A stretch of DNA of 64,000 bases, from positions 2,542,001 through 2,606,000 of the forward strand of contig NC_089984.1 in NCBI RefSeq assembly GCF_036417845.1. The letters run 5' to 3'. Of the stretch, positions 34,075 through 46,324 are shown one piece after another. This DNA comes from Apteryx mantelli. Lineage: Eukaryota > Chordata > Aves > Apterygiformes > Apterygidae. A program made the position numbers and the translations under genes. Numbering within the stretch: position 1 is the first letter of the stretch; every line of letters starts with the position of its first letter. The notes below the pieces were generated by a model. The model ran no database searches, was not told the DNA's origin, and saw only the letters and a list, made by a program, of their open reading frames with translations.

Positions 34075-37000
34075 GGCGGCCACAGTGCAGATCGGTCCCG
34101 AGAGCTCTGAAAAGTCCTTGCCACAGCTGGGCTGGGCTTTCCCCTCCAGAGGCTCCTGTGCCGACCCTGAGGGACAAGCAGGACAAGGGTGTGACTCCAG
34201 CACAGCACCAGGACCTCAGAGGCATGGGCACCCGCTCCCTCCCTCAGCAGCGCCCAACAAGCCCCTCTGCTGCCCTAACGCGGGGCTCTCAAAGCCTCAA
34301 GCAAAGGCTGGTGCTCCCCAAGTCCCTGTCACACTACATTCAAGGGGCACCGATGATGGGCACCGGAGGCTGACAGCCCTGGAGCTCTGCGGGTCACCCA
34401 AGAAGTGGGACTGTCACCCTGGCTGCCCTTTCCCTCCTGCGCAGGACCCCCTGATCCATACCCCTCCCCAAGCCATCCCTCTGACAAACACCTGCCCCCA
34501 CTCACCTCACCAGGTTGCTCAGAGGTGCTGCCTCCCAACCTAGTGCCAGCCAGAGACCAGCAGGTCTTTATCTACTGGCCCTGGTGACCCGTGTCATCGC
34601 ACTGTCCACTGTGACACCATCCCCATTGTCTGTCACTAGGATCCATGTGAAGAATAATTCTGGGGGCCAGAATCTGGGGACAAGAGCCCTCGGCTACCCT
34701 GGCAAACAGGGATTTTCCTCCTGCGCCTTCTTCTGACCCCTCGCAACAAGCAGAACCTACCATTCAGGCCCCTCGGCGAGATGGCCGACAAAGAGACCCT
34801 CCCATTGCTCCCTGGCTCTGGGGAGAAATCCTCCACCCTTGGGGGCTGCGTTTCCCTCACACACCCTCGTCTCTGCCTGCCGGTCCTGCTCCCAAGCTCC
34901 CTTGGCCTCCTCCCAGCTGGCAGGGACAGGCACGTCTCCATTGCAGGGACAGCTGGGGCTGGGCAGCACCAGGGGATTCTCTCCTAGGGCCTAAAGCAGC
35001 AACATCCACCCCAGAGCCACCCGGCCACTTCCCTCTCCACTGAAACCTGCTCTCCCACGCGTGCCCTGACCCCGAGAGTGAGGCAGAAAAGCAGGGAGGC
35101 TCTGCCGTCCCTCCTGCCCTCACTCCAACAAACAAACACGGGCCTCTTGGATCGCTCCTGGCTCTCTCCCAGTGCCTGCACCCTCGCGGTCCCCTCTCCT
35201 TCTTCCCACTGTGGGGTTCCTTGCAGTTGTCCAGAAACATACTCCAACAGCTCTCTGCAGAGTAGTCGTGCAAAGCAAAAATTCTTAAAGCTATGGGGGC
35301 TAAGAGCCTAACTACAGAAAAGCACTTTGGCTCAGGGCAGGAATGATTCTTGTGGCTTACTTAGCTTACTTGTCATTCTAAAAGAGAAAACTCAATGTGT
35401 TAGTCACGCTGCTGCACAAGCAGCAGTCTTCCCGACCCACTGACCTCCTGAGACCCCTGACGGTCCTCCTTTCGGTGATGCTGCACAGTCATCAAAGTTG
35501 AAACTAAAACCAGCCTGAAGAATCATACAAGATTCAAGGGTTCTATACTCTGATGTAGAACAGACATCGTTTCCTTCCAAGGCTGAGCAGTTGGTTTCCT
35601 GTACACGGCTACATCTAAAATGAAGGGAAAAGCTGACCACTTTTCTTGAGTAATGAGGACACTGACAGCAGCAGCGGGAGTGCCACACCAGCATGCCTCC
35701 CCTCAGCTCTGGAGGTGCCATCCCTAGGGTCGGCCAGTCTGGAGCTCCATGCAGTCTTTACTCCTCGGTGAGCGGGGCCAGGGACAAGCCAAAGAGTGGC
35801 AGCCATCTGTCTCCCAGAGCCTGCTCAGAGGAGAGGCCCAGGCATTTCTGACCGGGGGCATCTGGTAAAAGACTCCCGAGCCCAGGACACAGCTTTGGCA
35901 GAGTGAAGGTACCTCAGTCCAGTCTCTTTCCTTGCCCGCTCCCCTGACAGAGGAGCTCCCAAAGTCACCTGGGGCTGCGTTGCTGGACGAGGTTGTCCCC
36001 TGGCAGTGGCAGTGCTTGCACAGTGCTTCGGGACCCCTGGCTGGGTTGGCCTGGGCACCCAGGAGCTGCCTGGCTGTGCCAGCCCCTGGTTGGTAAGCCC
36101 TGCTGCTCTCCTGTGATGGGATGCAGTGCCCTGCAGCTCTGCTCTGTGAGTGCCCAGCGCTGCCCGGAGCTGAGTTTCCACCTCCCGCTCTTGGGATCCA
36201 TGTCCTCCCCTTCACACCCCAAAGACCCAGCACTCCAGCAAACCAAACACACGCACACGAACACAGCCAGGGCTGTGCATCAGGCAGCGAGGCTTGGGCT
36301 CAATCCCTCCTCTCTCCAAGAGGGCTAAGCCAGCTCTTCCCTCCTCCCCACAGAGTCCCCATCACCAGGGCATGTGCTGGCCACTGCAGGACCCCTGCAC
36401 TCCCCTGCCAGTGACCAACAGGGACTGGGAGATCCCTGAGTCCCAACAACCAGGGCTGCAGCTGAATAGTTACAGCACGGCCTTCGGAGACAGCTGTCCT
36501 GGCAGCAGGGACTGACAGGCAACCCTGACTCGGAGCTGTCCTCTTCCTGCCCCTCCAAAGCTCACATGTTGCTAAAGGAAGGTTTTCTGCCCCACCAAGG
36601 AAAGAGTCGCATCAGTTTGGGGCCTTGGTTTAATTCAAGAGAACAAAACTCAGAGTGTGCTGGCACAGCTGGCAGTCACTGTCACCACTCCCTCTGGCAC
36701 TGTTCATACTGGTCCTGGTGTCAAGGCTTCCCCCGAGTGCTAAGGAGTGAATAGGAAGGGTTCAGTGCGAGGGACAGGGAGAAGGCACAGAAATAGCACA
36801 TGGTGACCTGGACCTGCATCTGCTGGAGTTTCAGTGCCCTCTGTGAGGCGATAGCGACCCTCGTGCGCAAAGGCTAGTACTGAGTCAGGCAGGCATGAGA
36901 TGCTGGACTGGCCAGGTACCGACCCTCAGGGCAAAGTGCCTCAGTCTTGAGGCTCTGGGAGCGAAGGACAGACTCTCTGGTTTGGAAAGGGAGAGCCAAA

Positions 37001-37636
37001 CATCAAACATCTTCTGCTACGCTGGACTTCTATGTCCCTCTTTCCATCCTTTTCTCAGTGCCCAACAAACACTCTCTGAATATAAGGGGTGTCTGATCCA
37101 TGGCCCTGGGGCTTGTTCGTGGTGAAGTGTAGCTACAGCAGCAATGACAACTTCTCTTTCCCACTCTGTCTGAGACCCTGCCCCAGCCCTGCGTGCATGG
37201 TGCCAGTTGTGCCCACAGCCTCTTCAATTCAGGATGAGGTGCCAGCATTTGCTTGGGGTGTCAGAGAGGCCCCTGGCATCAGGGTCGAACCCAGGTCAAT
37301 CTCATGTTGCAAGAAGCCAGAGGCTGCTGTATCCAGCCCCAAGGCTCTGGGATCTGGATCCTTGACACCTCTGTGGGGCACCGCCACTTGACTGTCCCCG
37401 GCCTTTCCGGTAGCTGGCGCGCACACACTCAGCCTTTGGTCTTTAGCCTCTGCCTTTTTCTCTGTTACAGAGCTGAAGAGTGAAGTTTTCTTTTTCTCCT
37501 CTGCTCATTTCTTCTGGCAGAGGAGGGGTTTCCTGCTTGCTGACTGTTCTTCCCGGCAGCTTCTCATTGGTCAGGCATCGTCAGCTGGGAACCGGAAGAA
37601 GTCAGGGTCAATATCTGGGAGCATTCCAGGACTTGG
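34075..37636. other. 5' flank of left PHF7-like gene, no other gene seen
   Basis: The sequence is GC-rich near the gene start and probably holds the promoter and any 5' UTR exons. Long antisense open frames (for example 33473-34543 plus) have no family resemblance and overlap exon 1. The segment 35555-35665 is the mirror of 53867-53977 and resembles spacer sequence at 51745-51870. Confidence 0.5.
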
Positions 37637-38103
37637 CTCAAGCTGAAGCACAAATAAAACAAAACATTTTGCCTTGCCTCGCTCCAACACACTGGAAATT
37701 CCGCGCTAGAGAAGCCAGGGACCACAGGACCTGTGCAGCCCCACAGACCATTTTGCTGCTCCGGCCTCAGACACCCCAGTGACAACAGCTCCCCCGGGGC
37801 AGGAACGCTGCAGCCAGAGCTGGAGAACCAGGAGAACTGCCTCAACTTGCTGCAGGAGTACATCTGTGTCAGAGCAAGGCTTTGCAGCAGTTTCCCTCCA
37901 GCACTTCCCTCTCAGTCTGAGATCACTCCAGGCCTCAGAAACAAGGGGAAGGAACAGCCCTTCGCAGAGCAGGACCTCTGCTGTGCAATCTTGCCAGGGA
38001 TTCAGCAGGTCAGACCGAACGACCCAAAGCACCCCTTCTGGCCCCGGCCTTCAACCCTCAGCATCAGTGCTCACTGCCACTCTTGCTGCTCCTCCAACAA
38101 CTG
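37637..38103. other. Start of single-copy spacer, no gene seen
   Basis: The inverted match ends at 37636. No exon was recognised before the 3' end of the coiled-coil gene at 38104. Confidence 0.4.
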
Positions 38104-40977
38104 CTACCCTAGGAACGTGTACTTAATCACACGGGGTCTTTTCTTGACCCAGGGACTCAGTTCCTCATGTTTCTTGGCCTGTTCCACACACTGCTAGAAA
38201 GCAACGCCACAGCTTTGACAAAGACGTTACCAGCATGGGAAGTACGTTTTCCCTTCCTAAAAAAGTTCTTACTTCATCCACTCTGATCCATTTAACGTTC
38301 TTCTTTCTTTCCATTTCAAGGGCCACCACATCAATGACAGAATCTCCCAGGCATCTTGCCTGATTTCCCAACTGTTAAGCAAGGGAAAAAAAGAGAATGC
38401 ATTTAGTTGGAGAGGCCACCAGAAGGAGGATCACTGAGCAGCCTGGAAAGCATCTGCTGACTCTACAGCCATGCTCACGACATTCAGCCCTAAAGTCTTT
38501 TTCCAACCAATTGAACATGCAAGGCTGCTTCTCTCCAGCCATGGAAGTCAAGAGAAACCTTTTTCTTCTTTCTTTCTTTTCTTTTCTTTTCTTTTCTTTT
38601 CTTTTCTTTTCTTTTCTTTTCTTTTTTCTTTTCAACACAGTGTTCTTGGGAGGAAGTCCTCTTAAATATTAGACTTACCAAAACAGACCTTCTTGTTAAG
38701 AATAATACTACTGACCATGCTAGTAGAGGTAGAGTAACAAAAAAACAGAGGTAGAGTAACAAAAAGGACCCCCCGGAGCTCTGCCCCTGCATGCAGCCTC
38801 AGGACAGCTGGCTCAAGCCATTTGACTAGGAGAGCTTGTGTTCAGTCTCCGCGGCACGCGCTGAAGGCAGAGGTTGCCTAAGTTCAAGGAAGGGATGGTG
38901 AATTTATGCCCTCCCCACAGCAGATAACCATTTTTGTCCTGCAGGTTTTATTGGCAGCTTCTCCCTCGTAGCAATGAGCAGGCAAGCAAGGAGGACAACA
39001 GTCACACGGCCCGCTATTTTCTGGCAGCAGTGCTCCTATGACTTGGATACTTGAGCCACCTTTAACACTCAGCTCCTCCACAGGAGGAGGAGAAGACTAT
39101 TTTCTCCAAATGTTGTTTACAGTCCTTCCAGTACCTGTGCCCTTTGGAGCTCTTCCCTCTCTCTTCTAGCTTTCACAGCTGCCATCTCTGATCGCTCTTT
39201 CTTACACATCTCTTCACTCCAGGAGGCCCAGCGGTTGCGTTGGTCCCTTTGCAGGGTCAGGTCGTGTATTTCCTGGAGGGCCACAGGAATGCAAGAGCAT
39301 GCAGAATTCAGTCAGTGGTTTTTCTTTTGGGAGGGGGCACTATTCTTACCCTATTTTCTGCCCCTTGTCTTGAGGCTTTCTGCTAGCAGTGGTTTGCTGT
39401 AAGGCTCATCAAGGCACACCTGAAAAGCCCTTCTCTTCTGACCAATGATCCAAACAACCCGTGAACTGAAAAGGACCTCTCCCTTTTCTGTGCTATAAAA
39501 GCCTAACAGTTACCTTTCCACTAGAAATAATGCCTGACAAAGTGTTCTTCTGTGTTTCCTGAGGCTACAGAAGTGAACGGTATGCTCGGAAAATACCAAC
39601 TCCCCTGCCCCTTTTAAAGATCCAAAAGCCATACTCCAATGTTACAATGAACACACATTACGGGGTCTTTTCAGGACCATTGTTCGCGTAACTGGGCTTC
39701 TCTACAATTAAATGTGGCACAATAATTACACACATCCATACCATGTACCTGTTTGGCTCTCTGCTACCCTTCACAAAGGGGAAGTTTGGTTTTGCATTTG
39801 GCTTGAGGTGTTGCTTCCTGCTTGCCTTTCTCTTTCTTCAAGGAGCACCCTGGGATTGCTGGCAGCTGGCTAAAATGCACAGCAGGAAGAGTTGGTATGA
39901 GCTCAGCAGTAGCTTGCTCTCCACATTGGGCTCACAAGCGCTGCACCTGCTTCTGCAGCAGAAGGCAACTGCACAGCAGAGTTAGGTGTAATGTCTTACT
40001 TGTGCTCAAAAGAAAACAAAAAAAGAGGGATAGCCCTGCACTGCAACACTCAGGTGTGGCGTGACGTTGGCAAAGGAAAGGCCAGGATCTACGCTTTCCC
40101 TTGACGTGACAGGACACACCGTTCCCCTCTCCTGGCAGTTGCATTAAAGACTATTTGGTGGCCTCCAATACTGTATGTTTAGGTTTGGAAAGAGGACTAC
40201 TACTTGTGGACAGTCTCAAAGGAGGAGGAAGTGATCCAGTGAGAAAAGCGAGCCTGCCACACGTCTACCTACAGCACTTCTCTTGGGCCAGCCACAAAGA
40301 ACAGCATTCGGTAGAAAGGGACGGACTCCTAGTGAACTAGACAACGCCCCAAAGCTCAGTAAAGCAGCATCCTTTAAACTAAAGCAAAGAGCTGCTTCAT
40401 GTTTAATCCCACCTGTGTCAGTTCTCCCTGAGCGCCAGGAGTAACTCAGAGCAGGACACAGCTCAGACACTTGCACTGCTCAAGAGCTATTTGAGAGCTT
40501 CTGGATCCCTCCATGCTCTTATGAAAATGTCTATGGACCCTGAATTAGTTTCATCAAACAGAAAGATCCTTTCATATACCTCTGAGGGGAACAAGAAAAA
40601 GATCCTGAGCTTGTGGATTCACAACTTGCCTTTAGCTGCCAAAAAGAGCTGAGTCCTGGAAGCGGAGCCAGGAGAGAAGTGCAGGCAACACAAGATCCTC
40701 ACAAACACCCACTACGCACTTACCAGGCAGCAAGAAAACACGCGTTGTCGTGACCTGTGGTCATTGCCCTTCAAAGCTGACGCAGACAGTTGCATTCAAA
40801 GGACACCTCTCACTCGCACCAGAACAACAGCACAGCCTCACCCGCATCCCTTTTGATAAGAGACTCACCCCACAGCGGGCTTTTTTCTCTGCTCCATTTC
40901 TTCCTTCACTTGCTCTCCAGGGAACGTGACCACAGGAATCTTCCCTTGGCCACCGAGGCACTTTTCAGGACAACTCC
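38104..40977 (-). CDS. 3' exons of an unidentified coiled-coil protein gene
   Basis: Exons supported by splice sites and frame. 39135-39272 (138 bp, phase 0-0) encodes a charged helical stretch including LQRDQRNRWASWSEEMCKK and VKARREREELQRAQ. 38273-38371 (99 bp, phase 0-0) encodes LGDSVIDVVALEMERKKN..WIRVDE. 38104-38193 (90 bp) encodes CVEQAKKHEELSPWVKK and ends in TAG. The 79-bp intron between the last two is short but has GT and AG. A further likely exon, 40869-40977 (KIPVVTFPGEQVKEEMEQRK), has phase 2 at both ends, so at least one exon between it and 39272 is missing; it may lie around 39790-39890. I do not recognise the protein. Upstream exons may run past 41 kb (a candidate frame is at about 41053-41160). 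Confidence 0.6.
38561..38633. repeat. (TTTTC)n microsatellite
   Basis: About eleven CTTTT units flanked by degenerate TTTC. Lies in the intergenic or intronic part of the coiled-coil gene. Confidence 0.95.
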
Positions 40978-42271
40978 CTGGAAGTATGAAATGAGAGAAC
41001 CCTTCCGCCCAGCATCCTTGTGACCACTCAGAGAAGAATGAAGTGCAGACCTGTACACAAATGCTACGGAAATGTCTGAGACAACAGTTCTGATTCCCTT
41101 GCAGTCGCATTTTTCATGAGGTCTTCAGCCCTTTCTGACAACACTGGATCTTGTCCTGCAACGTGTTGCCCCGGGCTGTTGTTTTTTATACCGCTTTGCC
41201 TGGTCCATACTCTGAAAAAGACAGCTTGCTGGGAGGAGATGGTGACCTAAGGAAGTCTCTTTGGGGGCAATAATTTCACACGAGAGGGGCAGAGTGTCTG
41301 ATCTCTGTAACTGGTCTCATAGGCATGACTTTGTCGCATTCAGCCTGAAGACACTCGTTTTGAAATTCCCAGCTTTGAAAGGGAAATGAAGCTTTGGCAC
41401 AGGTTAGCAGCCCTTTGACAATCATCTCTAGATCATTTTTCTCCTCAAACACAGTAGTTCTGTGAGGAACTATGGCATTCTTTCTGCCATTACTTACAAT
41501 TCAAGGTAAAATTTGTTATTCACAGTGCCAATGGAAGAGCAGCTTGCAATGTATGCTCGGGAATGGAGTGCAGGGAGAAACTGTCAGCTGCAACCTGTGG
41601 GGTGAGCACCCCTATCAACTGCAACTGGTGGTGCAAGGCTGTTCTGGGGTCCCGGTCCAGAACGAGTCACCGGAGATTTGCTAAGCTAGGTAAAATACAG
41701 TCACAGGAAGACCATTAGACCATCCCATAGCTCCCATTGTAACCTTGGCTCTACTTCCCTAGAGGTGCTGTGATTTTTCACTCGACTCCTGCTCAGGCTT
41801 TGGGCCTAACACACAGCTCATGCTAATGCCTGGGCTCTGCCGGGAGCAACGCCGTTAGGCTAAAGCGAGAGCAACAGCTATGCCAGGTACTCAAGGACAG
41901 AAAAGAATGAGGCCTGCCATCTTTTCGGTTTTATAAGTAACTGCTTGTTAACACCTGAGAAGACCCAAACTCTCCAGAATTAAGCAAGTTCTTGCCCAGT
42001 AACTGAAACAACCAACAGCAATGGTATAGACCCAACTTATGAGCTGGAAGCTACAAATACATCAGCTCACCCAAACAACCTTTCAAGCGGCTCCACCAGC
42101 AGCCAGACTGCTGAGGCTCTCATGCTTCCCAGCGCAAGTCAGGGGGACACCCTCATCGTAACGGAGGAGGAAGGATGAGCACTCTCACTGTCGGTTAGGT
42201 AACTATTTTGCTCATAGGCACTCAACTTAGCAAACTAGCAAATTAAGTAACTAGAGCACTAACAATTTAGG
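40978..42271. other. No confident feature
   Basis: Possible further exons of the minus-strand coiled-coil gene (41053-41160 reads SERAEDLMKNATARE on the minus strand after a TTGCAG acceptor), but the phase does not join the next exon. Otherwise no feature seen. Confidence 0.35.
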
Positions 42272-42400
42272 CTAGCCTACAGAGAAAGGATTAACCCCTT
42301 GTTTGCTTTCTTTTTTTAACCTAATGAGCTTGTGAAAATGAAGTTCGCTTCACACAGTACGCTGTCCTGTAAATCTGAGAGATCACAGTGAACCATGACA
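42272..42400 (+). repeat. ERV 5' LTR (recognisable 3' part)
   Basis: Direct repeat of 46198-46324 with about 10-15% difference. The true 5' end of the LTR upstream of 42272 was not found because the second copy lacks it. Confidence 0.6.
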
Positions 42401-42407
42401 TTTTTGT

Positions 42408-42425
42408 TGGTGTCAGAAGCAGGAT
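42408..42425 (+). other. ERV primer-binding site, tRNA-Leu type
   Basis: TGGTGTCAGAAGCAGGAT: the first 12 bases are complementary to the 3' end of vertebrate tRNA-Leu (…CTTCTGACA plus CCA). It starts 7 bp after the LTR end. Leu priming is the naming feature of ERV-L elements, but the class is not settled by this alone. Confidence 0.55.
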
Positions 42426-44207
42426 CTCTCTCAGACATGTTCTGTTGGCCGGTAGCAAGTGCTCTGCTGTGCCCATCGGGGCAATTGTTTACGTGTGAGT
42501 GTAGAGGGAGTGCGTGTGTGTCTGCGTGTGTACGTGCACACGTGCGTGTGTGTCATGGCCACAAATGAAAAACTAAATAGCGAATGGCAACAACCGGGAG
42601 ATTACTTTGAGAAAGAGGGATGGCGAAACCCTACGTGGGATTTGTCCTGGGTCGAGAGCCACTGCACAAATGCTGAAGAAATCTGGCATGAGTTTGACCA
42701 ATGGTGAGCTTCTTGTAAGCTAAAGAAGGGAAAAGGAAAAGATGCTGTGTGCTGGCTACTAGGCACTTGTCTTAGAGCAGCCACGGATCAGACTGAAGAA
42801 TTGAAGGGGGAGACCATGCGCTTGCAAAAAGAGAATGAGGAGGAGAAAAATGGAAAGAAGACTTAGGAGGTAAAGTGTAGATAATTAGAAGTGCAAATCA
42901 GTTGCTTGAGTCAAAACTCCAGCCCCAGATCATTGTGGAAGCTGAGGGGTGCAGGAGAAGGTTGCTGGAAGCCTCTACAGTGGACCCAGTTAAAGACTGC
43001 TGTGCCATGTATGACGATGATTGGGATGGGGATATTGGGGTCCATTGCACTCTGACCCTCTTCCCTCAGGGCCAGTTGATGAAGGGGATGAGTCCTCCTC
43101 TCCTGCCCTCTTGGCACCAGTCATCAAGACTGAACAACGGGGCACGCTTGTGGGGGCACAAAACCCACCCGCCCCTGTAACAACCACAAGAGGGCTTACT
43201 GCCTTAGAATTAAGAGGTCTGGAGGGGACATACCAAGCTCAACCAGGGAAACACCTGTGGAATGACTAGCATGGATTTGGACAGCCAGAGCCAACCAGCT
43301 CCATCTTACCCCACATGAAGCTCAACCATGAGCATTAGGTCCAGGAATATTGTTAGATACCGTAGGACCCAATATTACAAGTCCCTTAGGGACCTGCACT
43401 TTATGCTGGGGGCGCACTTTGCATCCTACTGATTGTGCGGGGAAAAGCGCATGGCCATAGAACTCAGCAGCCAGTTCACAAACTGCCTTGCACAAACAAA
43501 ATTGCCTTCTTAGCTCAACTGGAAGGACCAGCATCCGTTGCCCCAGGTGCCAGACAACCCCCTCCCGCAGAACAGAATCCCTGGACGGTTATTTGTGAGC
43601 CAGGACATCTCCATCCCCCAGTAAAGGGAGCAGAGGGAGTGTTGAAATCATTAGCCTTAGCGGTTATGGCAGGTTTAAATGGTAACACCTTCCAAGAGGT
43701 CCTCCAACGGATGCTAGAGGAGTTCCTACTATACATCACAGAAGAGAAAAACCAGTGGAGAACATTGGCTAAAGTAAATGCAATGGACAAGAGACAGCCT
43801 GTCTCTAAGCAAAAGGGGAAAGCAAAACAGGGAAACTGGGGAGCACCCACAGTCACTACTGAATGTAAGAAATTATGGCAATTGTGTTAAGATAAAGGGC
43901 TCTCTCCAAGGCAGTTAAATGGGCTGCCAACTCCTGTTTTACAGCAATGGGACAGGTTTCCCTCCTTACTTCCCTGTGACAATCCTCTGGCACCTGGATC
44001 AGGGGATGGGGGAGATGCCCAACCATTTAAGAATGTAATGACGTAAATGAGGGAGCCACAGGATACCAGGAACATGAGCCTGGGGAGATATCCAAATCTA
44101 CCAGCGCTGAACCTAGATCGTGAATATGTGGGAACCTAGGGTCAGGGCTTGAGTCAGGGCAAGTACTAGCGGCCACTGCTCCCACTTCTAAGGATTCAAG
44201 CCGCAAC

Positions 44208-44729
44208 ATGACGGTCGCAGTTAATGATTGCTACTTTACTTCATTCCTTATCGACACAGGAGCCCAAATCTCAATGGTGAATAAGGACACTTACAAAGGG
44301 CAGCCTCCACTTAGCGAAGAGTTAGTTTCTATTGTAGGCGTCAATGGACAAGTCACTACCCACCCCCTGGTCAGGGCTAAATTAATCCTGTCTCATGGAT
44401 GGACAGGCTGCTCAACCTTGCTCTCAGGTCCATGCAATATCTTTGGCATGGATGTACTGAAGGGCCAGTCACGGGCGGACTCGCGGGGAAAATGGGAAAT
44501 AGGGACACCACTCCCTTTGCCTCACGATCTACGCCACATCGACGCACCCTTAACTGTTAGCTCGTTACAGATGGCTACTCCCCTACCATGCAGCAAGCTA
44601 GTTAATATTCCATGGTACAAGTTGCCTTCTGATGCCTTCCATCCTATTACTGAAGTGATAAAACACCTGGAAGAACAGGGAATCATTACCAAGCCTCATT
44701 CCCCTCATAATGCTCCTGTATGGCACTAA
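44208..44729 (+). pseudogene. ERV protease and truncated start of reverse transcriptase
   Basis: One 173-codon open frame. A retropepsin-like domain with the DTGA motif near residues 16-20 and a conserved G-D/M-D-V type C-terminal part is followed by the loop preceding the RT fingers. It stops before any RT catalytic motif. It is the longest intact frame of the element. With the rest of pol missing it cannot support replication. Confidence 0.65.
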
Positions 44730-46197
44730 TCGGGGAAGAAACTTATGGGAGGCCGTGCAAGCCTTAAACTCCCATCAGACTCCTCCTGGCAGTCCGCTGT
44801 ACCAAGGTTTTGAACAGTCTGAACAGACTGGTGTTCCTAATCCTTGTGCTGGGAAATCTAGGATGCTATCACAGAAAAGTTGACGCACTCTGCAACAATC
44901 CTGCAAAACCACCAATGTTGGTAACCTCCTCTGAGGCATGGCGTGTGAGGCCTGACATATCTTCAACCCACCAGTGGGATAGTCAAAACCAAGGTATCCA
45001 CCTGACCCCCCCACACCAACCTTACCTTCTGCTCAAGTGTTAGTAGTCCTGATCCAGGAACCTGGACCCAGGTTGGGGAAACTAATACGTTATAGAAGGA
45101 GACCATAGCCCCCAGTATGACCACAATACTAGTGAAGGGTCTATAAAGTTTGTCCTCTTACACAACTGTACACATGTAAAAATATCAGATAATGCCAACA
45201 AGGGGTGGCGACGCCCGCAGGCAATGGAGCCCCTGGGACTCATTATGGGAGTCTGTGTGCCAATTAACCGCCGAGCTCATGGCTCATGTGCCACATGGGG
45301 CAGTATGCAATGTGAAATTTCCCTGATTCCCACTACCACTACTGCAATACCAGTAGTAGTTGCCCAAGGAGTTCCCAGAAGATTTGCAGTTTTTTACCTC
45401 TGAAGTACATGAATTTTTCATTAAGATTCGATGGGACAATGTTAATATCAGTAAGGTATGTTCACATGGCTCACAGTGGACACTACCCATATATGATCAA
45501 CAGCTTAAGTCCCACTGGAAAACCCACACAGTTAGGGATCTTTCTACCGGATGGGGAGCTGCTGGACTGGGTGCAGGAGTGTTGAATTCCATGGACTTAG
45601 AGATCGTCAATAATTAAGTGTCTAGGTGAGGACAATGAAGCAAACAAGCTATAATTGGTCAGATCGTGGGTGTGGTAAAGGGAAGGGACACAACTACTAA
45701 AACCCTGACTATTGGTCTAAGTCCTTGGAAAAAACTCCAACAGATTTTGAAGGAGGAGATGTCTGCTGGCATTCACAATTTTGTTTCTAACACCAGCAGT
45801 GCTGTTGCTTGTGTTTCCATGCAAACGTTTGTTGTAAATGCATATGAACAATAAGTCAATAGGATCCACACTGGAAATCCTGCCATGTTGGGGCCCTATT
45901 AGCAGATTGGTGTCAGGACTGTAAACCCCAGTTTACCAAAACTGTATCTTCAGGGGCAGGAAGCAAGAGAAGTCTGTGGAGTGGATCTATTTATTACCGC
46001 ACCATAAGTAAGGAAACGAGAGAAGAACCAATTTACCAGTACACCCCCCTGCCCATCATTATAACGAATAGAATATGGGCTCCAGCTCAAGGAAGCAAAT
46101 GAATAGGGAATCTACTTGATGCTCGTGGATGTGAACAGTGGGGAAATCATGAAAAGTACTGCCCTGAGTGTTTGGCAGGTTTCTGGTAGGTTGGTTG

Positions 46198-46324
46198 AAG
46201 CTAGTCTATAGAGAAAGGATTAACCCCTTGTTTGCTTTTTTTACCGAATGAGCTTGTAAAAATGAAGTTTGTTTCACACCATACGCTGTCCTGTAAATCA
46301 GAGCAATCACAATGAACCATGACA
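46198..46324 (+). repeat. ERV 3' LTR (partial)
   Basis: Matches 42272-42400. Sequence upstream (46120-46197) shows no clean polypurine tract. Confidence 0.55.

Larger units (their letters stand above)
25532..37636. repeat. Left arm of giant inverted repeat
   Basis: Each position x here equals the complement of position 89532-x in 51896-64000. Boundaries: 37636 pairs with 51896, and beyond it the match stops at once. At the outer side the right copy reaches the window edge at 64000 (pairs with 25532), so the arm may extend further left. No net indel over 12.1 kb. Visible mismatches from comparing translations are few: 26400, 31298 and 31992. Confidence 0.97.
42272..46324 (+). mobile_element. 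Endogenous retrovirus, deleted and inactive
   Basis: Two direct repeats, 42272-42400 and 46198-46324, share GAGAAAGGATTAACCCCTTG through GAACCATGACA and mark (partial) LTRs. A primer-binding site follows the first (42408-42425). Inside are decayed gag-like frames (about 42555-43890), a protease with the D-T-G-A active site (near 44250) running into the first residues of reverse transcriptase (to about 44730), and then directly env-like sequence with many stops (44760-46150). Most of pol (RT core, RNase H, integrase) is deleted. The element lies over the centre of the palindrome spacer. Confidence 0.75.

Noticed and set aside
33473-34543. 356-codon open frame (plus) and its mirror 54989-56059 (minus)
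   Set aside because: Antisense to PHF7-like exon 1 and its flank, Pro/Ser-rich low-complexity composition typical of GC-rich non-coding DNA, no family resemblance.
37282-37291. GGTTCGACCC B-box-like string (mirror 52241-52250)
   Set aside because: No acceptor or anticodon stem can be formed around it, so not a tRNA gene.
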